Assembly (NCBI GenBank): GCA_029721435.1 | Contig: CM056587.1 | Location: 13,475,167 to 13,539,166, forward strand | Length of the DNA: 64,000 nt | Direction of reading: 5' to 3' | Source of the DNA: Gymnothorax reevesii | Lineage: Eukaryota; Chordata; Actinopteri; Anguilliformes; Muraenidae | In this document: piece after piece, positions 1 through 12,360 of the stretch | How positions within the stretch are numbered: position 1 is the stretch's first letter | Layout of the letters: each line of letters starts with the position of its first letter | Translations under genes and position numbers: made by a program | Notes under the pieces: model-generated | The model's input: the letters and a program-made list of their open reading frames with translations, nothing else | The model's database searches: none | What the model was told of the DNA's origin: nothing

Positions 1-1052
1 TTCCAATACCTAGGATTGATGATTGTATTGATAGTGTAGGGCAAGCAAAGTTTCTGACCAAGATTGATTTATTGAAGGGTTATTGGTGTGTGCCTTTAAC
101 TGAGAGGGCCAAGAGCATCTCTGCTTTTGCCACACCATCTGGATTGTACCAGTATGAAGTCCTACCCTTTGGCATGAAAAATGCCCCAGCCACGTTCCAA
201 AGGATGATACAGTCTACAATCGCCGGATTGCCACACACGGGTGCGTACATCGATGACCTGATCACATGGAGTGACTCCTGGGAAGAACATCTAAAAGATG
301 TAGAGACGTTGTTCCAGCGCCTGACCCAGGCTAACCTGACTGTTAACCTGAGCAAGAGTGACTTTGGTTGTGCTACTGTCACCTATCTTGGCTACGTCAT
401 AGGCCAGGGTAAGGTGGCACCCATAAATGCTAAAGTCCAAGCCATCATGGACTTTCCAGTTCCTCACAACAAAAAAGCTTTGCGCCGCTTCCTTGGAATG
501 ATCGGGTACTACCGCAAGTTCTGCAAGAACTTTGCTGAGATTGCTCTCAGTCTAACTAACCAACTGAAGAAAGGCGTAAAGTTCACCTGGGATGATGCAT
601 GCCAGAGAGCCTTCGATCGCCTGAAGTCTCTGCTGTGTCACTTCCCCGTGCTCAAATCTCCTGACTTCAACAAACCGTTCTCCATCGCGGTCGATGCTAG
701 CGACCAAGCTTGTGGATCTGTGCTCCTACAGAGAAGTGACTCTGATGACATTGAGCATCCCGTGGCATACTTCTCCAGGAAGTTCAATCGCCACCAAAGG
801 AACTATTCCACAATAGAGAAGGAACTGTTGGCTCTGGTCCTTTCTTTACAACACTTTGAGGTTTATGTTTGTACAGGACAAAAGCCAATGATTGTGTACA
901 CTGACCACAATCCGTTAATGTTTTTGAGTAAGATGAAAAACAAGAATCGGAGATTGTTGAATTGGAGTTTGATTTTACAGGAGTTTGACTTGGAAATTAA
1001 GCATGTGAAGGGTACAGACAATGTAATTGCTGATTGCTTATCCCGTGTTTGA
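1..1052 (+). CDS. Ty3/gypsy pol, 3' part: reverse transcriptase + RNase H
   Basis: An open frame runs from codon position 3 at the window edge to TGA at 1050-1052, about 349 residues, truncated on the left only by the window. It encodes the retrotransposon polymerase that copies element RNA into DNA inside virus-like particles. Visible RT motifs are KIDLLKGYW (first catalytic Asp, residue 22), LPFGMKNAPATF, and the YIDD box at residues 82-85 with the catalytic Asp pair. RNase H follows with AVDASD (Asp231), IEKELLAL (Glu about 272-274), VYTDHNPL (Asp301) and GTDNVIADCLSRV. The frame stops right there, with no H2C2 zinc finger, no DDE integrase and no chromodomain, and the polypurine tract and LTR begin about 125 bp later. 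This fits the Gmr1 group, which carries integrase upstream of RT. The frame is intact, suggesting a young copy. The LINE alternative is excluded by the RNase H type and the LTR. Confidence 0.93.
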   Translation, partial: PIPRIDDCIDSVGQAKFLTKIDLLKGYWCVPLTERAKSISAFATPSGLYQYEVLPFGMKNAPATFQRMIQSTIAGLPHTGAYIDDLITWSDSWEEHLKDVETLFQRLTQANLTVNLSKSDFGCATVTYLGYVIGQGKVAPINAKVQAIMDFPVPHNKKALRRFLGMIGYYRKFCKNFAEIALSLTNQLKKGVKFTWDDACQRAFDRLKSLLCHFPVLKSPDFNKPFSIAVDASDQACGSVLLQRSDSDDIEHPVAYFSRKFNRHQRNYSTIEKELLALVLSLQHFEVYVCTGQKPMIVYTDHNPLMFLSKMKNKNRRLLNWSLILQEFDLEIKHVKGTDNVIADCLSRV

Positions 1053-1185
1053 ATGTGTATATATATATCATGTGTTTGAATATTGTATGATATGTATATA
1101 TAGACAAGTGTTCACTTAACCATTTTGTATTGAAAAGAAAAATTTTGCCTTTGTGAGTCAAAATTTTTCCCTTTTGGAATGGAGG

Positions 1186-1695
1186 TGTAATGTGAATATA
1201 GGCCACTAGATGGCAGTATTTATCTTTTTTTGTTTAGCTCAGACTGGAGTCATGTATAGACATGTCCTGGACATGTCTGGGGCAAGTCTCAGAAAATTAA
1301 AAAAAAAAAGAGGTCTCAATGTGGGTGGGGTCTGCAAAAGAGTATATAAGGAAAAGAATTGAGACAGTAGTAGTAGTAGGAGAAATTGCAAGAAGAAGGA
1401 TACGTGTGACCAGACCTGTCATTTCTGTTCAAGACCTATGTAGTTTCTTTTGTGGATTTCTTTGACTGTGTTTGAGCATTTTCTTCATCCAGGACATCAC
1501 CAAGCCACCCCACTAAAAAGGGACTGTAATTATTTCTGTTTTTTCTTATTTATCAATCTTGGTCTTTAGTTGTAGGTTGTTATTAGTCTTTGTCTTTGTT
1601 AAAAATTAAATGTGTTTAGTTGTTAAAACTGTTTTTGTCATCCCTTGCTGTTGCTGTTTGTGTTATAAATGTAATAACAAATTGGGGCCATAACA
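1186..1695 (+). repeat. LTR (3') of the gypsy-type element
   Basis: A purine tract (GGAATGGAGG, 1176-1185) precedes TGTAATGTG at 1186, and the likely end is GCCATAACA at 1695, giving TG...CA termini and about 510 bp. A TATA-like TATATAAG lies at 1343-1350, consistent with a U3 promoter. It is downstream of and in the same orientation as the pol frame ending at 1052. The exact right edge is inferred from the CA terminus, because the 5' LTR for comparison is outside the window. Confidence 0.75.
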
Positions 1696-4150
1696 CTATT
1701 TATCTGCAGGCAGTAAAGCCTCCACCGCGTTTTCAAACTGGCGTTAAGCAGAGACGTGCTCCAGCTGTGCGCAGCTGTCGATGCTAACGTGCCGGCTTGG
1801 ATTATCAAGTCTATTGTCTTTCAGTTGTGCTCTGTAAACATCCCACAGCAATCATGGGATGTTTACTCCCTGAGCTGCTCCAGTTCCTCCCCCGCATTCA
1901 GGAACATACTTTCCTATTTTGAGCAACAGTGTTACATTATACCGTACGTTCACTATGCGCTTTCACATAGGACTATTACAGAAGGTTCACAGCCATTCTA
2001 GACATATAGAAACCCTTATATTCCTCAATACGCCTTCCTACACCTAAGTACAAAAGGTTTTATTGCTCAAAGTGTTAATCTGCTCTTCTCTACAGCTATC
2101 TTATTTATGGGAAGATACCAGCAGTGATATATCTGGAGATGGAGGACTGCCCTGAAACGATTGTGTCTGAATATAATTTGGAACATTTGATACCCTCATC
2201 AGATATTGGCAAAAACTGAGCCTGCTTGCTTGCAGGATGAAAGTATACTGAGTTTAGTCATTTAAAATTTAAAATGGCATGAATGCAAACATATTGAATC
2301 AATATAAATACAAAAATAATGGCAAAGCCATTTTTGGCCAAACATGGCCAAAATCGAACCTGACCTAGATTTTCATCCCATATACCAGCATATAAAATAT
2401 GAAAAGGACCCATGAAAAACTGAAGGCGCTAGAGTGCTGACAAGGCAAAAAGTTAACGGACTACCAACAGACCACCACAAAGGCATCTAACCACAGCATG
2501 AGCCAATTGACCCAGAGGCCACGCGGGTAAAAAATTTCAACAAGAAAAGTTTTCCAAATTTTTACATATACACATATATGGACAGACACTGAGCTCAAAC
2601 AATTCAGCTGCTGTTTTGAGTTACGCTTGGAGTTTGGACTCCATGCAGTATCTATTTTTTGGGACCTCTCTGTTCTCCAATATGATAATAATTCTACATG
2701 TCTAATTTCTTTCCTGAAAAAAGTGGCATCAAAGACATATCTCTCACACGCTAGGAGTGGTATATGATATCCACAATCATCGCTCAGTAGAAATATGATT
2801 CTTTTTACTAAATAGCAACGGAGAGAGAGAAAAAAAATAGAAACAAATTTCTATTCTTGGCTGAGGTGTCGGAAGACATGTGCTTCCAAGACAACAAACA
2901 GCTGCTGACGACGAGGAGAAGACAAAATGGGCTTCTCGGTGCCCTAGCAAACACAGACACTGCAAGTACTACCTAAGATAACTGACTCCCACAGAGTCCT
3001 CTTCTTTTGGTCCCTTTTAAAGCCAAAAAAAGCATAAAGGAAGCAGTATGGTCATAACTGCTGTGTTTGCATCATTTCATCATCATAACATGCTACTTAT
3101 GGTGGTTCCAACTGTTTGTTAATTCTGCTTAATGGACCCAATGCAGCCTGTTGAACAGTACGCATGATGCACAGGAAACAGCTTTGCTGTATCGTGCTTT
3201 TAGCGAGCTACAAGACATCATACAGACACAGCACAGCAACAACGCCCAGTCAGTCTTCCATTAACGAATACATGAAGGAGTATCCAGATGTTCATGCTAA
3301 ATTTAAAACTTGGACAAGGTGAATAAATAGTAGTTGCGTCAATAATTTCCAGAAAATTACTGATGTGCAACAAAATGTGGAAATTGTAGCTCCTGAACAC
3401 AAACTGACTAGTCTGGGGATGTGAAAAGCCAGGCAATGTTTCTGTTAAGTCCTCTGTGCGCCAAAATGGAGCAAATTCCCACACCGTAAAATATATTCCA
3501 CCTAAATAGTGTGGCACAGTGTTTAAATTCTTGGGCAGCTGAAATCATGCAAGGTTTCATCACCAGACATAATCTCAACAGGCATTTAATGTCAACACTT
3601 ATCCAAGCTAAAATATCTTTGGTTAATGGATCATTGTACTAAACCATTTTTCATGTGGAAAAAGTCAGAGTTTGATGAAGAATATCATCTTTTTGATCAA
3701 GTTACTAAGTTGCAAACATCTGAAATGAAGAATAAAAATAAACGCTGACAAAATTGCATGTGCACGTTTTCTGATATAATAATGAAAGAAAACGGAGAAA
3801 ACCACAGCACATTTGGGCGTAACAATGGTAACTTGGGCTGGTCTCTCCATGACACAGTTAAGCTCACCACTGCAGCTCTTTATGAGCGACAAGAGAGAAG
3901 GACGGCGAATGTCATATTGCTGCGCAATACTAGTCCCCTAACGGTGTATGCATATTATATTTCCTAAAAAGTAGGTCAAACTGACCTGAATAGGGTACAT
4001 GACACACCCTCTCCCCAAGATGCATCCACACACCAACTTTGATGTTCCTAGGTCATACGGTATTGAAGTTATGGAGCGGACACGAATGCGGACGGACGGA
4101 CGGACGGACGCAGTGCAATTCTATAGTCCCCTTCGTTTCCGGTAGGGAAC
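1696..4150. other. Intergenic, no gene recognised
   Basis: AT-rich sequence with only short open frames lacking family motifs. Around 4021-4150 it ends in one copy of the GGAC-tail repeat family (see that entry). I see no splice-bounded exon or RNA gene. Confidence 0.5.
4021..4150 (+). repeat. GGAC-tail dispersed repeat, copy 1
   Basis: It reads as an 'accaactttgatgttcctaggtc... gttatggagcggac' body, then (GGAC)n at about 4092-4111, then 'ctatagtccccttcg'. The same architecture recurs at about 13195-13355, 28075-28315 (opposite strand), 40200-40355 and 58775-58860, so it is a dispersed family, probably non-autonomous. No coding capacity. Confidence 0.55.
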
Positions 4151-4157
4151 TAACTAC

Positions 4158-4357
4158 TACACCAGGGGTCGCTAACCTTGCTCCTGGAGATCCAATGCCC
4201 TGCAGGTTTTAACTTCAACAGTGGCAAATCACACCTCAAACGAAAGCAAGAGATTGTGTTTAACTGCTTGCTAATAATCAGGTGCACCAGATTTAGGTCG
4301 CAGTGAAAACCTATAGGATGGTTGATCTCCATGAACAGGGTTTGTTCACTGCACTTG
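4158..4357. mobile_element. Hairpin MITE (hAT-like), 'gctcctggagatc' family
   Basis: The left arm 'cttgctcctggagatcc...ctgcaggtttt' and the right arm 'aaaacctataggatggttgatctccatgaacaggg' are imperfect inverted copies around a centre near 4260. The same family appears at about 30313-30700. It is a non-autonomous palindromic DNA element without coding potential. The assignment to hAT rests on the 8-bp duplication seen at the related insertion near 30.45 kb. Confidence 0.6.
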
Positions 4358-4369
4358 CCCAACCTAGTC

Positions 4370-5998
4370 CCCCTCCATTTGCAAGTTCACACGAAGGGAG
4401 TGAAGCAGTGAAGTCCGTCCCAATCCAATCAGTGCCAAGTGAGAGCGGACAGTAAATCCCCACGACATTGAGTCTTCATCCATGCTGAGATTCCATCTCA
4501 CTCTACCTTCTGTCTATCTGGCATGTCTATTGGTATCCATGGTGATGACTCCCTCTGTTTCCTGATGGCTAAAGATAAGGGTGCCCCACTGTTCATATGC
4601 CTGTTCATACCCTTCCTTTAATGAAAAGAGCCCACCACAGCTGAGCAGGAGACTTTACCTGGAGCGACACTTGGATGTGAAGTGTGAGGGCAAGTGTGAG
4701 GGAAAGGTTTGTAAGGGGCCGTGGAGTGGCAAGATCGGGACCTGAACCATAGAGAGTAATGAGTATAGGGGTGTGGCTACATCTGGATTGAGGTCAGAAC
4801 ATATGGAGCAGAGGGAACCTCCCAACCTCAAATCAACCTCCAGTCAACCCCAGTAGAAGTACAACCAGGAGATTACACAGTCCCACAGAGAGGCCACAGT
4901 ATCATCCTGAGCCCAGTTCTGGCTGGCTAAACCAATCAGTGAGGGTCCTGTGCTTGATTCAACCCTGCCACATCCACACACAGAGAAAAATAGTCTTTAG
5001 CTCTTCTCCATGGGGAAACATTTTCAACTTTTCTTCAGAACCCTTTTTCACAGATGTGCACAAACTGAGGATCCTAGTGCTGAATGTACGTAAGACATCC
5101 TTACCTCACGGTGTGTGAGAATGCAACTGAAGTACTTTAAGCCCACGGCTCTTCAATCCTAGGCTCCCGGAAAAAGAATTGTACAGTCAGACTAAGAGCC
5201 CTTCAACTAAAGATGAATAGAAGGATTCCTTAACTTCTTTTTTAAACTATTCTTTCAAGGAACGAAGACACTTCTTACAAACTTCTAGTAAACAGCTGGA
5301 GTACAAACATCTTATAAGCAACTAGGAGTACAAAAAAGCCCAAGAGTGAATCTCGAAAAATCAGAACTATACACACACATTGTATCTAAGCTTGCAGCTG
5401 AGAGAATGTGTGTTCTAGAACATTCTGTTTTGTGCTTGTCTCTCAGCAACATGAATATACACTTGAATTGATTGTGATTGTGGGCGTAAATGGCAAGCGG
5501 GGTGCAGGTTCGGTACTACTAACAGGACGAACATTGAGTTGTTTGGGCTGTATTGCTGAGAGAGTTTTATCTTTGTGAAATTTACCTTTATACGTACATT
5601 GCCCTTCAGAGGATGATGTCACCTCCAAAGATTGACGCAAGCAGCCTAAATTAAATATGCACAGGCCATTCATGCTGCTGAATATTTACTGTCACGGCGG
5701 TTAAATAATCACGTCACGGGGCACAGGAGCTGAATGCAAGCTCAGTCACAAGCCTGCCTCACAAACTGTCAATAACTGTCTTTTTTTGCTTTCAAAATTA
5801 CACTACCTAAGGCTCTATTTTAGCGAATAGCTGGTTAAGGAGAGTTCTTTCTTCAATAAGAGACATCCTTCGAATGGAAATGCTCTAGCATATGACAATT
5901 CCATAAATGTGCACACGATGCATTCACCCCCCATACAAGTGTCAAATTCAAGACTTCAATTGAAGACCCATGCACGGACTCATGCTAGAGTATGGTCA
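4370..5998. other. Intergenic, nothing recognised
   Basis: Mixed-composition DNA. Short frames on both strands (for example 76 codons at 5443-5673, minus) have no recognisable domain and no splice context. Confidence 0.4.
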
Positions 5999-6208
5999 TT
6001 AACCCATTCGCACAGAATACAAATAATGCCAATTTTTTCTGTTATGCATGAGCCTATTTAGGCTTTAAAACTCAGTATGTGTGTTACAGAGACTTCGGAA
6101 AATTATTCCAGTGAAGAAAGACATTTGGACTTTCAATTACAAAATTATTTAGGAATTAAATTTCGGAATTTACGGACGTTCGTGTCTGTATATGCGCAAA
6201 GGGGTTGC
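5999..6208 (+). mobile_element. piggyBac-like MITE, copy 1
   Basis: It starts with TTAA at 5999-6002 and CCCATTCGCACA, and ends TGCGCAAAGGGG with a degenerate TTGC instead of TTAA. It is an inverted copy of 25571-25779 over its whole length of about 210 bp. The TTAA target plus CCYYTTYGCRCA inverted termini point to a piggyBac-type mover. It does not encode a protein. Confidence 0.75.
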
Positions 6209-6915
6209 TATCCACCGCCATATCTCTCTGGTCACCAGAGTTTGTGAGCTTGCATAAATGACAGGCAAATTTTGGATTTACACTCTTGTGTCACATGAAC
6301 AGCAGTACAAATAGTCATTCCTCATTTTCGAACTGGATTATGCAACTGATCAATTATGTCACACCGTGGCAGGCACATTACATGAAGTGACATCAAATGC
6401 GTTGGCTGATGTACAGTGTGGTTTGAGTGCATCTGGATTATCTCTCTGTGCTCCTGTAAATTGAAGTTAAACACGAATAAAGGGAAAACAAACAAGCTGT
6501 CAGCTTTGATCTTTCAGTATTGAGATCCATTTGGGGTGATGTTACAGCCAATTCTAAACACAGTGAGTGCCCCCACACTCTAAAACTGCTTTGTCAGCCG
6601 GCTAATGGATATAACTGGTATGTGCTACTCAGAGGTGAATCCACATCTAAATATAACAAAGTTAAAAGTAGAGTGTAAACAGGTACACACAGCACAGTGC
6701 ATTGTTCTAGATACAGGCATAGTGTAGGTGCACATAAGCAACATAGCTGAGCCGCAATCAGCAAACCTTATACCGCCAAAATGTCTGCTTAAATGACCAC
6801 ATACACAGCAACAAATGGAGGATTGGATTGTTCACTTTTCAAGAAGTGCCATTTCTCCTCCTGTGTAGGAGGTAACGCCCAAAAATGAAACTCACAGGGC
6901 ACTAACGTGTACTAC
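6209..6915. other. Intergenic, nothing recognised
   Basis: No open frame of note, and no repeat that I can match elsewhere in the window. Confidence 0.4.
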
Positions 6916-6931
6916 AGTGTCTGTAGAACGA
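6916..6931 (+). repeat. Target-site duplication, left (Penelope insertion)
   Basis: AGTGTCTGTAGAACGA, identical to 7707-7722. It brackets the Penelope-like fragment. Confidence 0.8.
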
Positions 6932-7706
6932 AACAATAGAATAAATACACGCACATCCAAAATCAGATATCACAGTTGCAGGACCCAAAAAAACACATTA
7001 TAAAATAATAAAAGTCCGCACACTTTAAGTTGCTCCCAGAAGACTTTTTTCCTTGTGCAACGTTTCGGCCGACGTGGCCTTCGTCAGGTGAGTTCCACGC
7101 GTGATAGGGGTGGGGGTGGGGGTTTATATACAATGCAATCCAATGCAATACAGTGCAATGAGTCCCAATATACAGAAATAATCACATTAACCCCATATTA
7201 CCTATGATCCCAAAACAACACTACATACATACAAAAAGAAGTGAAGGCATATCAACAATGCATGTAGTAGGCTACTCTCCACAACAATCAGCACATTTAA
7301 TTTTGCAATTAATTCAAGTTGCATCAAAATGATATAGCCTAGTATGTCAAGGTATATTTTAAGCCCAAAGGTCAAGCATAGGTACAGTTTAAAACTCCCA
7401 ATTTGTAGTCAAACTCTTTATTGAGACCAAAAGGAGGCAGTGTTTTCAGGGTATAAATGTAATAAGTTTTGCGCGGGGGGGGGGTTAACCTTCTCGATAC
7501 CCATATAGCGTAAAGTGCTAATGTTGTGTCCCGCTTATTTAAAATGTGCAGGTACGGGGTTGCGCTCATCTCCGCTACGGATGTTACTCCTGTGTTCGCA
7601 AATGCGAGTATTGAGTTACCTGCTCGCCTTACTCATGTAGGCCAAGCCACAAGGGCATTTAGTCAGATAAATTACACGCATGCTTCTGAATGTAATCTGT
7701 GTCTGT
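6932..7706 (-). mobile_element. Penelope-like element, 5'-truncated copy
   Basis: Minus-strand frame 7372-7569 carries NKRDTTLALYAIWVSRRL and then KTYYIYTLKTLPPFGLN, which matches the C-terminal end of Penelope-like GIY-YIG endonuclease ORFs (a ...TLKTL.P.GLN ending is characteristic). Downstream on the same strand, at about 7056-7090, is the CAACGTTTCGGCC / GACGAAGGCC motif commonly found in 3' regions of such elements. The 775-bp segment is flanked by a perfect 16-bp direct repeat (6916-6931 and 7707-7722), so the whole insertion is delimited. Most of the ORF (RT and linker) is absent, so it is a dead fragment. Confidence 0.78.
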
Positions 7707-7722
7707 AGTGTCTGTAGAACGA
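7707..7722 (+). repeat. Target-site duplication, right (Penelope insertion)
   Basis: Perfect 16-bp match to 6916-6931. Confidence 0.8.
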
Positions 7723-8019
7723 GCATCAAATGTACTGCATCTCTCAAACTGCAGCTCATGGCTAATTCATATTGTCTGGGTGCTATAATGCTATCATCTT
7801 GCTGCCCTGAATAGCGCTGTGTTAAGAATACACAACCAATGCAATGGATCTCAGCTGTTCCTTCTCCGGAGGACTGACCCCAATCCCCTCCCCCCCAGAT
7901 ATTTTAAAGACCACAGCCAACAAGTGTGGGAGAATCGTTAGCGCTTGTGTGTGATGCATTCAGCACAGAAATATACAGAAGTGTAGAAAGTGACCCTCCT
8001 CCCACATATGTGCACGCGT

Positions 8020-8427
8020 GAACACAGAGGCACACACACACACACACACATACACGCACATACACGCAGGCACACAACCACACACATGCATAATCATGCA
8101 CAAACACCCAGCACAATGCTGAGCCCTGCTCAGTTTGATACGGTTAGAGTCACCACACACACACGCACACATGCACGCACATACACAAGCAAGCACTCAC
8201 TCACACAAACACACATAATGCACGCAAACAAAAACATATGCCCATGCACGCACACAAACGCACAGATCTGCATGCACACAAAGAAACAGATGCACAAACA
8301 CACACACACACACGCATGCACACATACAAATGACTGCACAGGCATGCATGCACACACGCAATCACAGATGCATAAGTGCACATAGGTACAAAAATGCACA
8401 CATGCATACATAAAAACACATGCATAT

Positions 8428-8481
<54 letters not shown>

Positions 8482-8515
8482 TCACACACACACACACACG
8501 CATATATATACATAC
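8020..8515 (+). repeat. CA-rich and TA microsatellite cluster
   Basis: Runs of (CA)n and interrupted CA/CGCA/TGCA steps occupy 8020-8412, then (TA)n at about 8422-8480, then (CA)n at about 8483-8499. Long Cys-rich or His/Thr-rich frames through it on both strands are translation artefacts of the dinucleotide repeat. Confidence 0.95.
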
Positions 8516-8529
8516 TCCCACTCAAGATA

Positions 8530-10460
8530 TATGCTTAAACCCTTTAAGTACTAATACGACACATATGTCCCACAACATTTCCCAGAAACCCTTGCATTTG
8601 GGCCAATTCTGTATTATCGCCACAAAAATGACATATAAATCCAATGTGGAACTCTGATTCCTATTACTGTATTCAGTATAAAAGGAGGAAGACATATGCA
8701 CACCCAGAGGATGTTGAAACATTTTCGAAGACTCTTTCTATTCACGGTCTCATCTAAAGTTCAGCCTTCTTCCAAATTTACCACCATCACCACATCCAAC
8801 TTTAAACAGAAAACTCACACACAGACGCACGCCAAATGGTCTATTCTGATAGTCGTTAACACAGTAAAAATACCGCAGGAGGGTCTGGTGCATTCCCCTA
8901 TACAACCCTTCCCCCATATTCACAGACACATCCGAGTGTGTTTACAGATCCGGTTCTAATCCCGAATGAATCTCTGGGATACACGCAGCTTTAGAACAAG
9001 AGACTCCCCCATAAAAATAAGCCCATGGCCGGGGTCAAATTCACGGCTGTTTTTAGACCAATCCTGCTTGCCCACCAAGGAATGGAACAGACTCCGGTCC
9101 TCTCTGTAAACTTCCGCCACACGACTCAGATGCTGGGAAACACAGACGTTCTCTCCAGATATTCCTCTTTTCAGTGTCCACTTTAAAACCCACAAGCTCA
9201 CTTGTATACAGAGCTGACACACAATGGACCAGACTTAAGGCCTTGAGCTTTTCCCTTGCAATTTCAGTGACAAGACTTGTGATTGGAGCAAATTAAATTC
9301 TTCAACCAATCACATATGCTCTTAGACTCTTGTTTCTGATGCAAAAGTTTTGCATGGTCTAAACTATCAATTAATTTGGGCCCTCTGAATTGAACACAAT
9401 GTGTATCTGACTAATGAAGCAGGAAATGGCACCTGAGGTCAGTTGAGCCGCTGCAGGATTTTCGATTCTTTGCTGAAATGCGATAAAGACGTGCACTTTT
9501 AAAAACTGCTGAGAAAAGAGAAACCGCTGCGTATCAAAAGCAGAAAAAAACACAGGGCCGAAACGTGATAACTCCCTGGCCTTCCTGTGCGGCCCAGGGT
9601 GTGGTTAGCGATGCTTCCTCATCTCCCAGCATCCTCTCTGCTCCTGGCTCCGCAGAGCCACATCCCTGCACCGCGTCCAGGAAGCTCCCGTCAGCCGAGC
9701 AGTGTTTGTGGAATATGCATCCACTTGGAAATTGTAAGAGATTCTTCCACTTCTCACTGTCCGTCATGGAGACTTTCCGTTTTTTCTGACGGGGCCTCGC
9801 TTTTCATAAAATTAGATAAAATATGATCCTATTCCACAGAGAACGTAAAATGTAGCATTACACTGACAATTCCTTAGAAAAATAGTATCTTCTTGAACAA
9901 AATGGTTCCAAATGTAACTCCTTAGCTGGGCCTCATACACCGTAAAAAATAAAATCTGACTGAACTTGAAAAAATATGGAAACCAGCTGCAAAGCATTTT
10001 TGAGTTTGCTCAACTTAAAGTTCCAAGTTCTTTCAAAAATGAGTTTGTGTAACTTCTCGGATTTTAAGCTCATCAAACTCAAAAAAGCTTTGCAGTTGGT
10101 TGCCATAATTTTTTATGTTTGGTCGACCAGTTTTATAGCAAAAAACCTACAGTGGACAGGCCAACATATCGAAGCGCGAGGGAGCTGCGTAGCGCCGTTT
10201 TTACCCCTGAGGACCATGAGGAGTTAGAGTGCGTAACACAAATTTAACAGAGATATTCCATTACCAGAATGATGCAGATTAATGAGAGCTGACTGCAATA
10301 AAGAGTACCAGATGAGATGAATTTCTAAGACTTAAAATGGCTAAATGGCTGATTCCTGGGAGCCATCTGCCTGTTACTCCAGCTTACATCAGGAAAGAGA
10401 ACGAAGAAGGAAGGGGAAAGATTCTTATCTTTCAGTGAACTGAAAACACGGGCAGTCACC
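8530..10460. other. Intergenic, nothing recognised
   Basis: Overlapping frames around 9534-9826 reflect locally higher GC (the 'ggcccagggtgtggtt' segment) and have no domain similarity I can name. Confidence 0.4.
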
Positions 10461-10464
10461 TCCT

Positions 10465-10685
10465 GCACTCAAGATGTACATGGATTTATAAATGGAAAGC
10501 ACCAGAGCATTTATAAATAGAAGGCACAAGGTGTGCATGGATTTATAAATAAATGCACCAGGTGTACTTGCGTTTATAAACGAAAGACACAAGGGGCACG
10601 TACATTTATTAATGTATGGCATCTTATACACACATTTATAAATGAAAGGCAGCAAGTTTGCATTCATTTATAAATGAAAGGTGTC
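10465..10685 (+). repeat. Minisatellite, ~38-40-bp unit ('tttataaatgaaaggca')
   Basis: About six diverged units share TTTATAAATGAAAGGCACCAAGG(TG)GCATG. The 80-codon minus frame through it is a repeat artefact. Confidence 0.85.
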
Positions 10686-10689
10686 ACAT

Positions 10690-12360
10690 CCCGAGTCTTT
10701 TTCGAATTGTTTTTTTTTTTCCACAAGCCAGCCATCCTTTTCAGTTTCTCTTTTGTTTTCCCTTATTAGTTCTCATTATTTAATCATTTTCTCGTGCATC
10801 ATCTCTCTCTCTGCGCTCCCATTCTCACCTGTTCCCTGTTGCTAATTGTGGCCTTGTGTATTTACGTTCCTGGTTCACATCTTCCCTTTGTGGTTTTCCT
10901 CTGACCTCAGTGTTCCATTTCAAGAAAGCCACTAACTAATTAGACCTTCTTTCCACTCTTTCTTTCTTTCTTCCCCAGTTTTTATGCTGACTCACTACTC
11001 CTACATACTTTAACCTAGAAACTTCATTCAAACTTTAAAAAATTCAGCTTGTTCTGAATCTTGTTGCTTGTATTTATCTTCTTGACATCTTTCATACTTT
11101 TTGAGTTATTAATTTTTATTTCAATATTTTTGTCCCATAGGAAACAATGAAACAGATTTTTCTAAATTTAGCTATTTTCAGCTATTTTTTAATCTGTCAT
11201 ACTTTTAGCTAGAGATGTCATTCAAACTAAAAAATGTTAAGGTAAGCAAGGATAATTTATTCACTGCCCAACTTTTTTGTAACTCCTATTATGTTTTAAT
11301 TGTAATTAAAAAAATTTTTTTTACAATTAATTCTGGGAACTTCGAGTGTGGCAACATCACACTTAGAGTGGCGAACATCTGCAAAACCATCAAGAAGTCT
11401 TCTCTTAAACTTGCTCTAACTCCCATAGTTTTCGCCCCGCATTAACATTTATATATCCAAGTTGTAGCAAAAAATTGTCCTGGTCACAAAAATGTAACTA
11501 TGGAAGCAATTGGACAAATGGTTTTTGCTGTAAGGGCTGAAAAGCGACGGGACCGCTCACCGAAACTCAATTAACTACAAGACAATTCAGGTTGCGAAGG
11601 CTAAACGCACAGTTTTCTAACGTGCTTGTGTTACCATATTTTTTAGCACTAACACAATCTTGACATATTTCACTCAGCAGACTCTCTCCTTTTGTGTGCT
11701 ACCACCAAATCGTAGATTGGACTTACCATCTTTGAGTTAGAAGTCACAATATGTAAAAAAAACGCCTTTGTTAAATCTCCATTGGACTAAATGATTCAGC
11801 CATTAACTCAAATGGCTCTGCATGACATAGCCAAATTGTAGCACAGTGGTAGGGTGCATAACTTAGATATGGATCATTTGTGGTTCGATTCTGCCCTCTG
11901 CTGGCCTTATTCCAGGCCTCAACATTATCGTTGTTTGGAGACAAAGATTGATACGACTGTAAAAGAATAATTCTGCGCAGTGGTGGCCCATAATGAAGGG
12001 AAGTCAAAACCTCGCCCTTCAAAGCCTAACGACTAAAACCTTTCAGAGTTTACCATTTAAAAAAAAACTGTGCCGTAAAATACGGTCTTTTTTCCAGGGT
12101 GTGTCCAAGAGAACACGTTAGAGTACAAATAGAAAAAAATTGCATGAGATCCTATTCCAGCATAGTAACTGTTTGTATTAGCTAAATATATTTATGTTAG
12201 TTTCTAAAATAGGCAAAATATTGGTATCAAAATAGAGCTAGTTAAGTACAATGAAATGAAAGTGATGTGCACAGTCACTATTCGTTCATGGCTTGATATG
12301 ACTTTTTCTGAGTTTGAAAATAGCCAGGTTTAGGGCTGGAGTAAGCACAGTCATAAACTC
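10690..12360. other. Intergenic, nothing recognised
   Basis: T-rich then AT-rich sequence with no gene-like frame. The short minus frame at 11771-12022 has no recognisable family. Confidence 0.4.

Noticed and set aside
4092..4111. CRISPR-like or regulatory tandem GGAC array
   Set aside because: A simple tetranucleotide run without spacers, part of a dispersed repeat family.
7904..8525. Cys/Val-rich and His/Thr-rich frames on both strands
   Set aside because: Products of the CA/TG and TA dinucleotide repeats.
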